DNA from: Psychromonas antarctica
GTDB taxonomy: Bacteria > Pseudomonadota > Gammaproteobacteria > Enterobacterales > Psychromonadaceae
Assembly (NCBI RefSeq): GCF_022267535.1
Contig: NZ_JAHNZV010000015.1
Span: 1 to 62,690, forward strand
Direction: 5' to 3'
Length of the DNA: 62,690 bases
Part shown: positions 46,935 to 57,410 of the stretch, piece by piece
Numbering within the stretch: the first letter of the stretch is position 1
Layout of the letters: each line of letters starts with the position of its first letter
Position numbers and translations under genes: made by a program
The notes under the pieces: generated by a model
Database searches by the model: none
Told to the model about the DNA's origin: nothing
The model's input: the letters and a program-made list of their open reading frames with translations, nothing else

Positions 46935-47765
46935 ATGACCAGCAGAATGACAGTGTTAGTTGACAATATCGCACAAGCGGGATTAAAGCAGGAGCATGGT
47001 TTAGCGATCTTAATCGAACATCAAGGTAAACGGATATTATTTGATAACGGCCAAGGTGATGCGCTCTTTTACAATGCACAGAAACTAAATATTGATCTTA
47101 ATAATCTCGATATCATTATTTTAAGCCACGGGCACTACGATCACGGTGGAAACTTAGATACTCTCCTAATGAACAATGCCAATGCACTTTTTTATGCTCA
47201 CCCAGACTGCATGCAAAGACGTTATTCATTGCATCCTAATAAAGCGCCACGCACTATCTCTTTAACCGAAAAGGTAACACAAGCGATTAAGGCATTCCCC
47301 GAGCAGCAAAAAAGATTCATTACCCAAGCGACTCAACTAACCGCTGGGCTTTGGTTAACCGGTGAAATTCCTCGCCTTAGCAAGTTAGAAGATACTGGCG
47401 GTCCCTTTTTCCTTGATATAGAAAAAAAACAAGCCGACCTGCTTAATGATGATATGAGCCTTTGGATTGAAACAGACAATGGATTAGCCGTTATCTGCGG
47501 TTGCTGTCATTCCGGCATGATTAATACACTCAACCATATCAAGCAGCAAACAGGACAATCAACTAACATAACCACACTACTGGGTGGATTGCACCTTGTC
47601 AGCGCAAATCAGCAACGTCTAAATGCCACCATAAATTATTTAAATAAAGAAAATATTAAGCGCATTTATCCTGCCCATTGTACAGGTAATGACGCAATGT
47701 CATTGCTGCAAGCGCAATGTAAGAACGTAGGAATTGCCAAAGCGGGATTAACAATAACAGTGTAA
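46935..47765 (+). CDS. MBL-fold metallohydrolase
   Basis: 276 residues. IILSHGHYDHGGNLDTLL is the HxHxDH zinc/iron motif; CGCCHSGMINTL holds a further His ligand; LLGGLHLV and IYPAHCTGNDAM complete the site. It resembles the archaeal/bacterial dihydropterin-ribofuranosyl-aminobenzene-phosphate-synthase-like MBL family, often annotated beside NifX-fold proteins. Substrate unknown. Confidence 0.85.
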   Translation: MTSRMTVLVDNIAQAGLKQEHGLAILIEHQGKRILFDNGQGDALFYNAQKLNIDLNNLDIIILSHGHYDHGGNLDTLLMNNANALFYAHPDCMQRRYSLHPNKAPRTISLTEKVTQAIKAFPEQQKRFITQATQLTAGLWLTGEIPRLSKLEDTGGPFFLDIEKKQADLLNDDMSLWIETDNGLAVICGCCHSGMINTLNHIKQQTGQSTNITTLLGGLHLVSANQQRLNATINYLNKENIKRIYPAHCTGNDAMSLLQAQCKNVGIAKAGLTITV

Positions 47766-47819
47766 CCGTTGGCATCGACCAACAATAAAAATCAGCCTGT
47801 AACGAAATAACGGAAACCC

Positions 47820-48968
47820 ATGAGTAATAAAAAATTTAAAAAATCAGAGGTGTTTACGCTCTCTTGTGCACATATGATACATGATATCTATTCCTCTTTT
47901 TTAGCACCATTACTGCCCCTTTTAATAGAAAAACACGGTATGTCTTTATCAATCAGTGCGTTGTTAGAGATTATCAGAAGAATACCCACACTTTTTAACC
48001 CTTTTTTCGGCCTACTAGCTGAAAAAACCGGGGTAAAGTATTTTGTTATTTTAACACCAGCAATTACAGCAATCGCAATGAGTTTAATTGGACTTGCCCC
48101 TTCATATACAATCCTTTTTATTCTCTTATTTGTAACCGGCATAAGCTCTGCACTTTTCCATGTCCCCTCACCAGTAATGATAAAAGAAGCTTCGGGTAAT
48201 AGGATTGGCACAGGGATGAGCTGGTTTATGGTCGGCGGTGAGTCAGCCAGAACGATTGGCCCCTTACTAGCCACCGCCGCTGTTTCACAATGGGGATTAG
48301 AAGGCATTTATAAACTAATGCCTTTAGGCCTGCTGGCATCAGTTATCTTATATATGAAACTTAAAGATTTCGATCTAAACCGGCCTGCTCAGAAAACAAA
48401 AGAAAAAGGAGATACCCGAAAACTGCTAAAGAAATATACCCCCTTTTTTACTGTATTAGCATTTTATCTGTTTTTTCAGTCGGGAATGAAAAGTGCTTTA
48501 ACGCTTTATCTACCCGTTTATTTAACAAATCAAGGAGAGAGTCTCTGGTATGCAGGTATCTCCTTAGCTGTCCTGCAGTTTTTTGGCGTATTAGGCGCTT
48601 TCTTTGCGGGTAATTTATCAGATAGAATCGGCAGAAAAAAAGTATTGGTTATCTCAAGTATTGGATCCGCACTAGGCATGTTCCTTTTTATACAGTTTGC
48701 TAGTATTTATATGTTGGCTGTTTTAGGTTTATTCCTTTTTGCTTCAGGTCCCGTACTGATGGCCATCGTGCAAGATACGCATTCTAATATGCCAACATTT
48801 ATGAATGGTATTTATATGTCGATCAGTTTTGGAATAGCATCAGTACTGGTCTTTGTTGTCGGCTTGCTCGGTGATAGTTTAGGTTTGCAAACAACCTATA
48901 TTATATGCAATGTATTAGCGATGGGTTGTATTCCAGCGGCATACTTACTGACAAAATTTGTAAAATAG
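47820..48968 (+). CDS. MFS transporter (fosmidomycin-resistance-like)
   Basis: 382 residues with twelve hydrophobic segments. SCAHMIHDIYSSFLAPLLPLLIEKHGMSLS and GNLSDRIGRKKVLVISSIGSALGMFLF carry MFS A-motif features and the HxxHDxYxxFLxPLLP start of the Fsr group. Probable drug/metabolite exporter. Last gene of the cluster. Confidence 0.85.
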   Translation: MSNKKFKKSEVFTLSCAHMIHDIYSSFLAPLLPLLIEKHGMSLSISALLEIIRRIPTLFNPFFGLLAEKTGVKYFVILTPAITAIAMSLIGLAPSYTILFILLFVTGISSALFHVPSPVMIKEASGNRIGTGMSWFMVGGESARTIGPLLATAAVSQWGLEGIYKLMPLGLLASVILYMKLKDFDLNRPAQKTKEKGDTRKLLKKYTPFFTVLAFYLFFQSGMKSALTLYLPVYLTNQGESLWYAGISLAVLQFFGVLGAFFAGNLSDRIGRKKVLVISSIGSALGMFLFIQFASIYMLAVLGLFLFASGPVLMAIVQDTHSNMPTFMNGIYMSISFGIASVLVFVVGLLGDSLGLQTTYIICNVLAMGCIPAAYLLTKFVK

Positions 48969-49013
48969 TGACTTTGCAGATTTAAAGTAAAACGAATAGT
49001 GAGGAAGTAAACA

Positions 49014-49035
49014 AAGGGGATTTTTAATTCCCCTT
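49014..49035. terminator. Hairpin between convergent MFS and channel genes
   Basis: AAGGGGA / TCCCCTT stem with an AT-rich loop between two stop codons. Confidence 0.5.
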
Positions 49036-49058
49036 AAACATATTCAAGCTTTAATAAA

Positions 49059-52000
49059 TTATAACGCTGGCACAGCGAGCGGCAGATCTCGTATATGAAT
49101 ATCCATTTGCGGAAATGCGATCTCTATTTTATGTTCTCTAAATAGTTGATCGATACGCGTATTTAGCTTGTCTTGAACTTCTACTCGGTGGTCTATTTTT
49201 GATAAATAGATACGCAATTCAAAGTCTAAACTACTGCCACCAAACGCCATAAAGCGCACGACAGATTCGGGATCTTTATTAATTTCAGGACACTCAGAAG
49301 CCGATTGCATCAGAAGCCGTTTAACTAAGGCCACATCAGATCCATAAGCGACACCTATCGGAATAATGACACGTGTGACCTGATCAGAAAGGGACCAGTT
49401 CACCAGCTGTTCGGTAATCAACGCTTTATTGGGCACTATAATCTCCTTTTTATCCCAATCTAAAATCGTTGTCGCTCGGGTATTAATACGCATAACGGTG
49501 CCGCTGAGATCGCCAATAGTGATCGTATCGCCCACACGGATTGGCCGTTCAAAGAGTAAAATAATACCCGAAACTAGATTGGCAAAGATCTCCTGCAAGC
49601 CAAAACCCAAACCAAAACCCAAAGCGGCCACCAGCCATTGCAACTCAGACCAATGGAACCCCAACGTCGAAAAACTAACAATGACGCCGCCCAAGACCAA
49701 ACAATAACGTAATAATGCGGTCGCTGCATAAGATGCACCCGTTGAAATATTGAGACGCTGCCATACCAATAGCTCCAAAAAACCAGCTATATTTTGTGCG
49801 GAGAAAAGCGATACCCCGAGGATTAGCACTGCACTTAGTGCTGCTTTTAATGATACATTTTCAACCACATTTCCGGTATCACTACTGCTTACCACCTCCC
49901 AAATTGTAACGTCATTCATCCATTGCAGTGCCACTAAACCATCAGAGAATACCGTTGATAACATCACCAATAAATACGCTAGCACGGCAATATTAAGTAA
50001 AGTAAGCGATTGCTCACTGATCGCTTCAACGGCCAATACGGTTTCATCCACCTCATCAGAGCCTGATTCACTATTTTTATCACGTTTTAATTGCTCTTCA
50101 CGCCTGTCTAAAGCACGTTGCAAAGCCAATTTCCGCTGCTCAATCTTAAGCCAGCGCACCCCTAACTGTTGCAATAATAATGCACTGACAAAACACAGTA
50201 AAACGGCTTGATGGTAAAATAAGGCCACCCAAGATGCATAAAAATACCCCCAGATAGCCAAACCAGCAATAGCAATGATCGGTAAAATAATCAGAATTCT
50301 TAATAACTGTAGTGCTGCTTGAGATTGCAGAAATAACGGTAGTTGTGTTGTTAACCGTTGAGATTTAAAGATAGTCACAAAAAAGATAACCAACCATAAC
50401 GCCAAAAACACAAAGACCAAACGTAGCAACATGCTCTCTGCTTGTTCTGATAATATTTCTGCAAACAGCATACATACAAGCAAGCTATAAAGTATCCAAC
50501 GGTGCTGAGAAAGAATTAACTTTATCCATTTTACCGTTTCACTGGACCAAGAAAAATGACGTTCTAATAATCCATCCGAGGTGGCCATACGAGAAAAAGC
50601 TTCCCAAGCGAAAACAACTGTCGCAAATGCGATAAAGAGACTATTCAAATCTCGCGTATAAAAAGGGGTTAGGCGTAGTTCAATCCAGCTTTCAGCAGCC
50701 AACATCCACAGAGAAAGCAACGCGCCATAACTTACCGCGAAGAGCAGCAATAGCAGCGTATGGCTAAAAGCATCTTTACGCACTTTCCCCATTGTTTTTG
50801 CATAGCGCACGCGATGACTCGTCTCGGCCTTACGCACCTGCCAGCCAGCGAGCAGTACCAGTATAAATAGACCAACTAACAAGGCGAATTCGCCTTTATA
50901 TTGCAGTAGCGTAGTCAATAACTGCTGCACCCTTTGGGCTATATCAACACTGCCAAACCAATTATTAATATCCAAAGAGAAAAGCTGCCATAATGCCGCT
51001 CGCCCACGAATAAAAAGTTGTGTTTCGCTAAGAAAATCTCTTTCTGCCGTTAATTCTGCAGAAAATTGCTCGCGCAGTGCGTCCAAGCGCGTTATTTCAG
51101 TAATAAACTGATCCGTTTTATCTAAAGAGCTGGTTAAGACTTCAACACGGAAACTAAGTACACGAGATAACGCAATCTGTTGTGCATTATTTAACCCCGC
51201 AGTCTCAGCTAGAGTCGCCACTAAGAGCGGGATGTTCTTCAATGTCGATAACTCATTATTGAATTGAAAGCGTTGTAGATGTGCTGCACTAATCGTTTGT
51301 GTTAAATCTTTTTTATCCGTAAGACTGGGTAGCTGAGATAATTGGAAACGAATCGTATCGCTAAAAGCAGGGCTATGCTTCAACCATTTAAGGTTACCTT
51401 TTATTTCGGCTAAATTCTGATTCGTGCGTTGTCTATCCGCCTCTAATTGCTGGCGGGTTTGTTGACTTAACAACAACTGGCGGCTAACTGTTTCCGATTC
51501 CACTGCCAGCTTTTCATTTTTGCTATTCCACTCTTGAATAACGGCAGGGGCATCGGCGAGTGCGCGGCTCAACTGTTTGGATTGCTCAATTACTTTTAAG
51601 CTGGATTGCGCTATTTCCTCTAATAAACGAGCATGTAATAAATCAATCTGTTTATTACTCAGGATCAGTTGCTGCTCTAAAATTTTAACGTGTGTTTTAG
51701 CCAGTTCGCGTCTTTGCACTAAAGTATCTTGCTGTAAGTTTAGCCATTTAAGCTTAGTTTCGGCTAACACTTGTTTTGATTCTGACAGCCACTGTTCAGG
51801 CCTACTCTCTCCTAAGCCCGCGCTGTTATCAGCTGTCATCCTATCGTTATTGCTATAGCTGTATAGTATCTGCTCCTGCTCCGCAATTTCGTTGGGCAGT
51901 GTTTCCTGGTTCACTAATAAGATCTGTTGATCCGCTAGCAATTGTGTAAGCTGATCCGTCCATTCTTTATTACGTGCTTTTTCTACTGCTAAATTCTGCT

Positions 52001-52349
52001 CAAGTGTATTCGAGGAGGCAGATGCTGCGATAGGGTTGGGTTGTGCAGCGGTAACGTCATCTAATGTCTTTTGTAGCGCAACTTTACGTTGTGGAGCCTG
52101 TTCCAGAAGAGGTAATAAAGTCTCATTTTTTTGCTGTAAACTTTGTATCTCTTCTAAGTTCAGCTGTACGTGCTGCAATAGTTCCAAGGCAGCGGCATTC
52201 ACTGTGGGATCAACGCCAAGTTGAACTATCTGCTCATCAACCATTTTGACCGTTGGCAGAGCAGCATACCCCTTAGTTATCATCACCAGTAAAAGCAATA
52301 ACGACAAAGCGGTCCAACGTAATGGTTTAAAAAATGAGTCAATATACAT
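49059..52349 (-). CDS. Large mechanosensitive channel (MscK/MscM type)
   Basis: About 1096 residues from MYIDSFFKPLRW. A signal peptide ends near GYAALP; about 30-480 is a periplasmic coiled-coil domain; eleven or so membrane helices follow; the C-terminus is the MscS pore: LGFGLQEIFANLVSGIILLFERPIRVGDTITIGDLSGTV, INTRATTILDWDKKEIIVPNKALITEQLVNWSLSD. This last segment is closer to the wording of MscM (YjeP) than MscK. An earlier in-frame start (24 codons up) lacks a signal peptide. Confidence 0.88.
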   Translation of the reverse strand: MYIDSFFKPLRWTALSLLLLLVMITKGYAALPTVKMVDEQIVQLGVDPTVNAAALELLQHVQLNLEEIQSLQQKNETLLPLLEQAPQRKVALQKTLDDVTAAQPNPIAASASSNTLEQNLAVEKARNKEWTDQLTQLLADQQILLVNQETLPNEIAEQEQILYSYSNNDRMTADNSAGLGESRPEQWLSESKQVLAETKLKWLNLQQDTLVQRRELAKTHVKILEQQLILSNKQIDLLHARLLEEIAQSSLKVIEQSKQLSRALADAPAVIQEWNSKNEKLAVESETVSRQLLLSQQTRQQLEADRQRTNQNLAEIKGNLKWLKHSPAFSDTIRFQLSQLPSLTDKKDLTQTISAAHLQRFQFNNELSTLKNIPLLVATLAETAGLNNAQQIALSRVLSFRVEVLTSSLDKTDQFITEITRLDALREQFSAELTAERDFLSETQLFIRGRAALWQLFSLDINNWFGSVDIAQRVQQLLTTLLQYKGEFALLVGLFILVLLAGWQVRKAETSHRVRYAKTMGKVRKDAFSHTLLLLLFAVSYGALLSLWMLAAESWIELRLTPFYTRDLNSLFIAFATVVFAWEAFSRMATSDGLLERHFSWSSETVKWIKLILSQHRWILYSLLVCMLFAEILSEQAESMLLRLVFVFLALWLVIFFVTIFKSQRLTTQLPLFLQSQAALQLLRILIILPIIAIAGLAIWGYFYASWVALFYHQAVLLCFVSALLLQQLGVRWLKIEQRKLALQRALDRREEQLKRDKNSESGSDEVDETVLAVEAISEQSLTLLNIAVLAYLLVMLSTVFSDGLVALQWMNDVTIWEVVSSSDTGNVVENVSLKAALSAVLILGVSLFSAQNIAGFLELLVWQRLNISTGASYAATALLRYCLVLGGVIVSFSTLGFHWSELQWLVAALGFGLGFGLQEIFANLVSGIILLFERPIRVGDTITIGDLSGTVMRINTRATTILDWDKKEIIVPNKALITEQLVNWSLSDQVTRVIIPIGVAYGSDVALVKRLLMQSASECPEINKDPESVVRFMAFGGSSLDFELRIYLSKIDHRVEVQDKLNTRIDQLFREHKIEIAFPQMDIHIRDLPLAVPAL

Positions 52350-52690
52350 AGAGGTGATCCTTGAGATCTTATTACGCCAAATTTCTTGGACTGTACACTG
52401 AAGATGGCGGCAAATAAACACTTAAAATTGGTGATTTAGATATTTATTAAAGGCTGCTATTTTATGAATTATAGTCATAAACATACCAGCGAAATTGATA
52501 AATCTTATTTAACATTAAACGCATAGACAAAGTGTTAACTGATCGAAAGAATAAAAAAGGAGAGCGGATATATAATAGAGTTAATTAGTTTTACATGACT
52601 ATGCACTTAACTCAGATAAATACAAAAAAGTAAATATTTATCACACAAATTTCATGCAACTGCAAAACTATGTTTTGGTTTACATTCAAT

Positions 52691-53060
52691 TACAGAGTTA
52701 AAAGGAGAAAAATACTTATATTTGGGTTTTCTCGGTGTAACGCGCAGCGTCTCTGTGGTCTCTGTGGTAATTTTATAATCTTTTACAACAACCTAAGTTA
52801 TCTGCATAAGCCATTACAGAGTTAAAAGGAGAAAAACACTGATATTTGGGTTTTCTCGGTGTAACGCGCAGCGTCTCCGTGGTCTCTGTGGTAATTTTAT
52901 AATCTTTTACAACAACCTGAGTTATCTACATAAGCCATTACAGAGTTAAAAGGAGAAAAACACTGATGTTTGGGTTTTCTCGGTGTAACGCGCAGCGTCT
53001 CTGTGGTCTCTGTGGTAATTTTATAATCTTTTACAACAACCTAAGTTACCTGCATAAGCA
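52691..53060. repeat. 124-bp tandem repeat, three copies
   Basis: TACAGAGTTAAAAGGAGAAA recurs at 52691, 52815 and 52939, exactly 124 bases apart. Each copy contains TTTGGGTTTTCTCGGTGTAA and CGCAGCGTCTCTGTGGTCTC and ends TTTTACAACAACCTAAGTTA, with few mismatches. The region 52422-53137 has no gene. Single related copies appear at about 30150 and 57925. Confidence 0.9.
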
Positions 53061-53137
53061 GGTGGTTTTATTACTGATTGGATGGTTTATTAACTTTAGG
53101 CGAAAAAACCACCACCGATAAGTGTTGCTTTGCTATT

Positions 53138-53722
53138 TTATTTGTTTTTTAAGGCACTTAAGCCGTGCCAGTCTTCCAAATCTAAATTAGGTTCTTCATC
53201 TCGAAATCGGGCGTAAAGATCGCTCCCCTGTTTGTCCTCTAAAATGTCAACGTGAATCCCTTTTTCCTGCAAAAGTACTTCATTACCGGAGGCATTAGTT
53301 ATATCTCCAACGACCACACGGCTAAACCCGCGCATATAAATTAACGTTGCGCAAATATCGCAAGGACTTAGACTGGTAAAGAGAGTTGTTTTACTAAAGT
53401 CTATTCGGCCAGCATCGCGAATAGCGGAGGTTTCACCGTGATTATAAGGATGGTCTTCCTGAACAAGCGTGTTGTGCCCCTTGCCTGCAATTTGTCTTGT
53501 TGCATTATCAATGATAACAGCGCCAATTGGGCATCCCCCTTCCTCATAACTTTTCTGCGCGAGCAATACGGCGATGCGCATAAAGTCCGTATCGGTTAAC
53601 TCACGCACAAAGCCATCGTCCATTAAAATAGGCAGGCTTTGGGTCGGCATATGGGCTATCGCTCTTAATACCGCCTCACTTTTTCCAGTCTGTTTATCTA
53701 GGAGCGTTTTTCTCTTTGCCAA
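53138..53722 (-). CDS. Cytosine/nucleoside deaminase-like protein
   Basis: About 194 residues. The zinc-deaminase motifs are HGETSAI (His-x-Glu) and SLSPCDICATLIYMRG (PCxxC). The C-terminal ERFRDEEPNLDLEDW-like ending resembles the fungal cytosine deaminase tail more than bacterial TadA. Substrate probably cytosine or a related base. The start is unclear: a GTG lies too close to AAAAGG, while a TTG three codons later has the right spacing. Confidence 0.75.
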   Translation of the reverse strand: MAKRKTLLDKQTGKSEAVLRAIAHMPTQSLPILMDDGFVRELTDTDFMRIAVLLAQKSYEEGGCPIGAVIIDNATRQIAGKGHNTLVQEDHPYNHGETSAIRDAGRIDFSKTTLFTSLSPCDICATLIYMRGFSRVVVGDITNASGNEVLLQEKGIHVDILEDKQGSDLYARFRDEEPNLDLEDWHGLSALKNK

Positions 53723-53794
53723 GATATACACCTTTTGTTAATGAAAACATAATACTGAAAAAACCAAGACAACCTAATGCAAGCGAGCTTTTCC

Positions 53795-54298
53795 TCACTC
53801 AATATAACTTTCTATTAGCCCATTCCAGTCTACAAATTTATAAACCGCTCGGATCGATGAATCGTCTATATAACAAGCCTTAAAAGGCCCTTCTGCGACA
53901 ATAGAGGCAAAGATATCAACAAATTTAGACAATATTTTCTCGGGGTTATTACAAGATAGAAAATCAATGACCTGCCAACTTCCATGGGTTTCCCCAGACG
54001 GGACTAATTCGAAATATTTTTTGGGCGAGTTGCTTTTTAAGCTATTTGATTTACCGATACAGAAAGCGAAACCGTTTTTACCTCGACTAACCGAAACCCA
54101 GCCTACAGCTCTATTTTGATCCCAACTGCGACCATACTCCGTGTGAATCTTTGAACGAACTAAAGTTTGCAGTCTGTCTGAAACTTTACCATCATTTTCA
54201 AGGGCCGCTAGCGCCTCAATTTCATTTTGAGTTTTATCATCGATGAAAGCCTCAAGCTCTTCTTTTGTTTGTTTGTAGATTGGTAAATAGAAAATCAT
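53795..54298 (-). CDS. Hypothetical protein
   Basis: 167 residues, soluble, no signal peptide or clear motif. It begins MIFYLPIYKQTKEELEAFID and has WVSVSRGKNGFAFCIGKSNS in the middle. AAAGGAA lies before the ATG. I do not recognise it. Confidence 0.7.
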   Translation of the reverse strand: MIFYLPIYKQTKEELEAFIDDKTQNEIEALAALENDGKVSDRLQTLVRSKIHTEYGRSWDQNRAVGWVSVSRGKNGFAFCIGKSNSLKSNSPKKYFELVPSGETHGSWQVIDFLSCNNPEKILSKFVDIFASIVAEGPFKACYIDDSSIRAVYKFVDWNGLIESYIE

Positions 54299-54482
54299 GG
54301 TTTATTCCTTTTAAACTCTAACCGCTTAAAAGTCTGATCTGCGGCGATTATAGTTTGTGGTGTCAAAATCAGTCATCACACTAACGATTATTTCTAATGC
54401 AATCAATTACTTTTATAAAAATAAAAAACGCTGTAGATAGCGGCTTGGTTGTAAAAGGCTTTCATTAGTGCTAAATCATGAG

Positions 54483-54722
54483 CTAAGATTTAGCCAAGCG
54501 TACAACGTAAAGCAGGATCACGGCACCGACTGTGGCCGTCACTAATGATCCCAACAAATTCCCCGAAGACATACCGAGCAGACGAAATGTAAAACCACCA
54601 ATGAGTGAGCCCACTAAGCCAACGACGATATTACCCATTAAGCCAAAACCAGATCCTTTCGTTACTTGACCCGCTAACCATCCTGCTAAAGCACCAATGA
54701 TTAAAAATGCAATTAAAGACAT
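54483..54722 (-). CDS. GlsB/YeaQ/YmgE-family small membrane protein
   Basis: 79 residues, three hydrophobic segments. SLIAFLIIGALAGWLAGQV and NIVVGLVGSLIGGF are the family's Gly-rich transglycosylase-associated signature. Start at ATG 54722, seven bases after GGAG; the frame extends further upstream but without support. Confidence 0.85.
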   Translation of the reverse strand: MSLIAFLIIGALAGWLAGQVTKGSGFGLMGNIVVGLVGSLIGGFTFRLLGMSSGNLLGSLVTATVGAVILLYVVRLAKS

Positions 54723-54885
54723 AATATGCTCCATATTTAAAGTGTGATTGTTGTGATAAAAATGACCGCCATTGAGCGGCAATGCATTGCTCATTTTATT
54801 GCAAATGCTTGGCTTTATCCGATTAACAGGGTAAATAAAAAGGCACACTCACTAGCATGCCTTATTCTCGCCTCTGCAATACAGT

Positions 54886-56343
54886 TTATTTAAATGCTTT
54901 TATACGATTAGCAATACTTTCAGCTTGCGGGCCAATAATAACTTGTAAATTATTTTCTCCTAACTTTATAACCCCCATAGCACCGAGTTCCTTCATTGCG
55001 GCTTCGTTTATTACACTACGATCTTTAAGTGTTAAACGCAATCGCGTGATACAGGCATCAATATCATCAAGATTATCGCGACCACCAAGCGCTTTAACAT
55101 ACTGATGAGCTAATTGATTAGGATCATCGCTTGCTGTTGCATCTGAGTTGTTTTCTTGATCATCTTCGCGGCCGGGTGTTTTAAGATCCAGCCCTTTAAT
55201 AAGGGCCAGAAAAACAAAGTAGTAAATGGCAAAGAAAGCAACACCTTGGACAATCAGCATATACCATTTTATAGCCAGTGGATTTTGTGAAGAAAGTACC
55301 ATATCCACAAGCCCAGCAGAGAAACCAAAGCCGGCCATCCATTGCATTGATGCCGCCAAGTATACAGATAGCCCCGTTAATAAGGCATGAACGACATAAA
55401 GTACAGGAGCGGCAAACATAAAGGAGAATTCAAGTGGCTCGGTCACCCCAGTGAAAAAGGAAGATAATGCAGCGGCGAGCATAATAGAAGCTACTTTTTC
55501 TTTATTTTCAGTTTTTGCTGCCGTGTAAATAGCCAACGCGGCACCGGGAAGGCCAAACATCATGATCGGGAAAAAACCAGCTTGATACATCCCTGTTTTA
55601 CCTATAATGCTGGTACCTGCATCAATTCCAGTCTGACCGCTTAAGAAGTTAGGAATATCATTAATACCCGCAACATCAAACCAAAATACAGAATTAAGGG
55701 CATGGTGAAGTCCCATTGGAATTAACAAACGATTAAAGAATGCGTAGATCCCTGCGCCAACTTCCCCCATCCCCGAAATAGTTTCACCGAAGGATTGCAG
55801 GCCATCGAAAATAACAGGCCAGACAGCCATCAGGATAAATGCCACCACGATCATCGTAAAGGAGACAATAATAGGGACTAAACGGCGTCCAGAGAAAAAT
55901 GCTAAGGCACTATGTAGCTCAACAGATGAGAAACGATTGTATAACTCAGCAGAGATAATCCCCACTAAGATCCCAACAAATTGATTATTTATTTTATTAA
56001 ATGCGAATGATACCTCTTCGAGTGGAATACTCTGAATTTGCGCTACAGCAGCGGGCGACAACAGTGTTGTGACGACTAAGAAGCCGACTAAACCAGAAAG
56101 AGCTGCAGCCCCATCTTTATCCTTAGACAGTCCGTAAGCAACACCCACTGCAAATAAGACTGACATATTATCGATAACAGCAGCCCCTGCTTTTATTAAT
56201 AATGCCGCTAAAGCAGAATCACCTCCCCAGCCATTAGGATCGATCCAATAACCGATACCCATTAAAATAGCCGCTGCCGGCAGCACGGCGACAGGGACCA
56301 TTAAGGCTCTGCCTACTTTTTGCAAGTAACCAAGAATATTCAC
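54886..56343 (-). CDS. nagE: PTS N-acetylglucosamine transporter subunit IICB
   Basis: 485 residues that import and phosphorylate N-acetylglucosamine. About 1-370 form the IIC membrane domain (MVPVAVLPAAAILMGIGYWID; GLHHALNSVFWFD; FFTGVTEPLEFSFMF). About 410-485 form IIB with the phospho-cysteine in DDIDACITRLRL. The IIA domain of E. coli NagE is missing, so IIA-Glc or another protein must donate phosphate. It diverges from nagB as in E. coli. Confidence 0.94.
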   Translation of the reverse strand: MNILGYLQKVGRALMVPVAVLPAAAILMGIGYWIDPNGWGGDSALAALLIKAGAAVIDNMSVLFAVGVAYGLSKDKDGAAALSGLVGFLVVTTLLSPAAVAQIQSIPLEEVSFAFNKINNQFVGILVGIISAELYNRFSSVELHSALAFFSGRRLVPIIVSFTMIVVAFILMAVWPVIFDGLQSFGETISGMGEVGAGIYAFFNRLLIPMGLHHALNSVFWFDVAGINDIPNFLSGQTGIDAGTSIIGKTGMYQAGFFPIMMFGLPGAALAIYTAAKTENKEKVASIMLAAALSSFFTGVTEPLEFSFMFAAPVLYVVHALLTGLSVYLAASMQWMAGFGFSAGLVDMVLSSQNPLAIKWYMLIVQGVAFFAIYYFVFLALIKGLDLKTPGREDDQENNSDATASDDPNQLAHQYVKALGGRDNLDDIDACITRLRLTLKDRSVINEAAMKELGAMGVIKLGENNLQVIIGPQAESIANRIKAFK

Positions 56344-56546
56344 AACGGTCTCTCCTTATATTATGCACAACACTTGTTTTTCTATTAAACTGTAATGCGT
56401 TTATTACTGTAAGCAAACCCAATCGTACGGTTGTGGGATCTAAACCACTGATAAAATGCTTTTTTTAGTACTTATGTGGTATCCCAAGAAAGCTTAATTT
56501 ACACTGCCCATTAAGACGATAGTTAACGAGCGACTTGGAGATAAAT

Positions 56547-57347
56547 ATGCGCTTGATTCCCCTCAATAATGGCACGGCCGTTGCCCAGTGATCTGCTCGA
56601 CATATTGCCAATAGCATTAACAAATTTGCACCGATAGCGGCCCGTCCTTTTTTACTTGGTTTACCCACGGGCGGAACGCCACTGCTAACTTATAAACGTC
56701 TGCTTGAACTATAGCAAACGGGTGACGTTAGCTTTGAGCATGTAGTGACTTTTAATATGGATGAATATGTCGGGCTGCCTCCCGCACATCCACAAAGCTA
56801 TTACCATTTTATGCAGCAAAATTTTTTCAATCGCATTAATATACAAACAAAAAACATCAATTTACTGAATGCTTTGGCTAGCGATTTAGAAACGGAATGT
56901 TTACGCCACGAAGAAAAAATAGCACATTACGGTAAAATAAACCTGTTTATGGGCGGCGTTGGCATCGATGGCCATATGGCATTTAATGAACCCGCCTCTT
57001 CACTGGCATCACGTACCCGAGTCAAAACATTAAGCGAAAATACACGGATCGCCAACGCCCGTTTTTTTCATAAGGATGTTAGCAAAGTACCCAAATTGGC
57101 ATTAACGTTTGGCGTTGCCACCTTATTAGAGGCGACGGAAATATTAATTTTGGCAACAGGAAATAATAAGGCATTAGCTGTGCAAGCGTCTGTAGAGGGT
57201 AGCGTAAACCACCTATGGACCGTTTCTGCATTACAACTTCACCGCAAAGCAATTATCGCATGCGATGCGCCTGCAACGATGGAACTAAAAGTTAAAACAC
57301 TTAAATACTTCACTGCATTGGAAAGTAATAATATCAGCAACTTATAA
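56547..57347 (+). pseudogene. nagB: Glucosamine-6-phosphate deaminase broken by two nonsense codons
   Basis: NagB deaminates glucosamine-6-P to fructose-6-P. The reading frame is full length and collinear with E. coli NagB (266 codons), starting MRLIPLNNGTAVAQ behind GGAG, but has TGA at 56589-56591 (a conserved Trp position) and TAG at 56712-56714. The frame after the second stop is open to the end and keeps the catalytic [10 protein letters not shown] and [18 protein letters not shown]. No frameshift. An internal restart at 56745 would lack the first third. Confidence 0.9.
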
Positions 57348-57410
57348 TCTCTTTTTTGCCGATAGGCAATTTAATTCAAAGCAGATAGTCGATTAATAGA
57401 GATATTGGTT

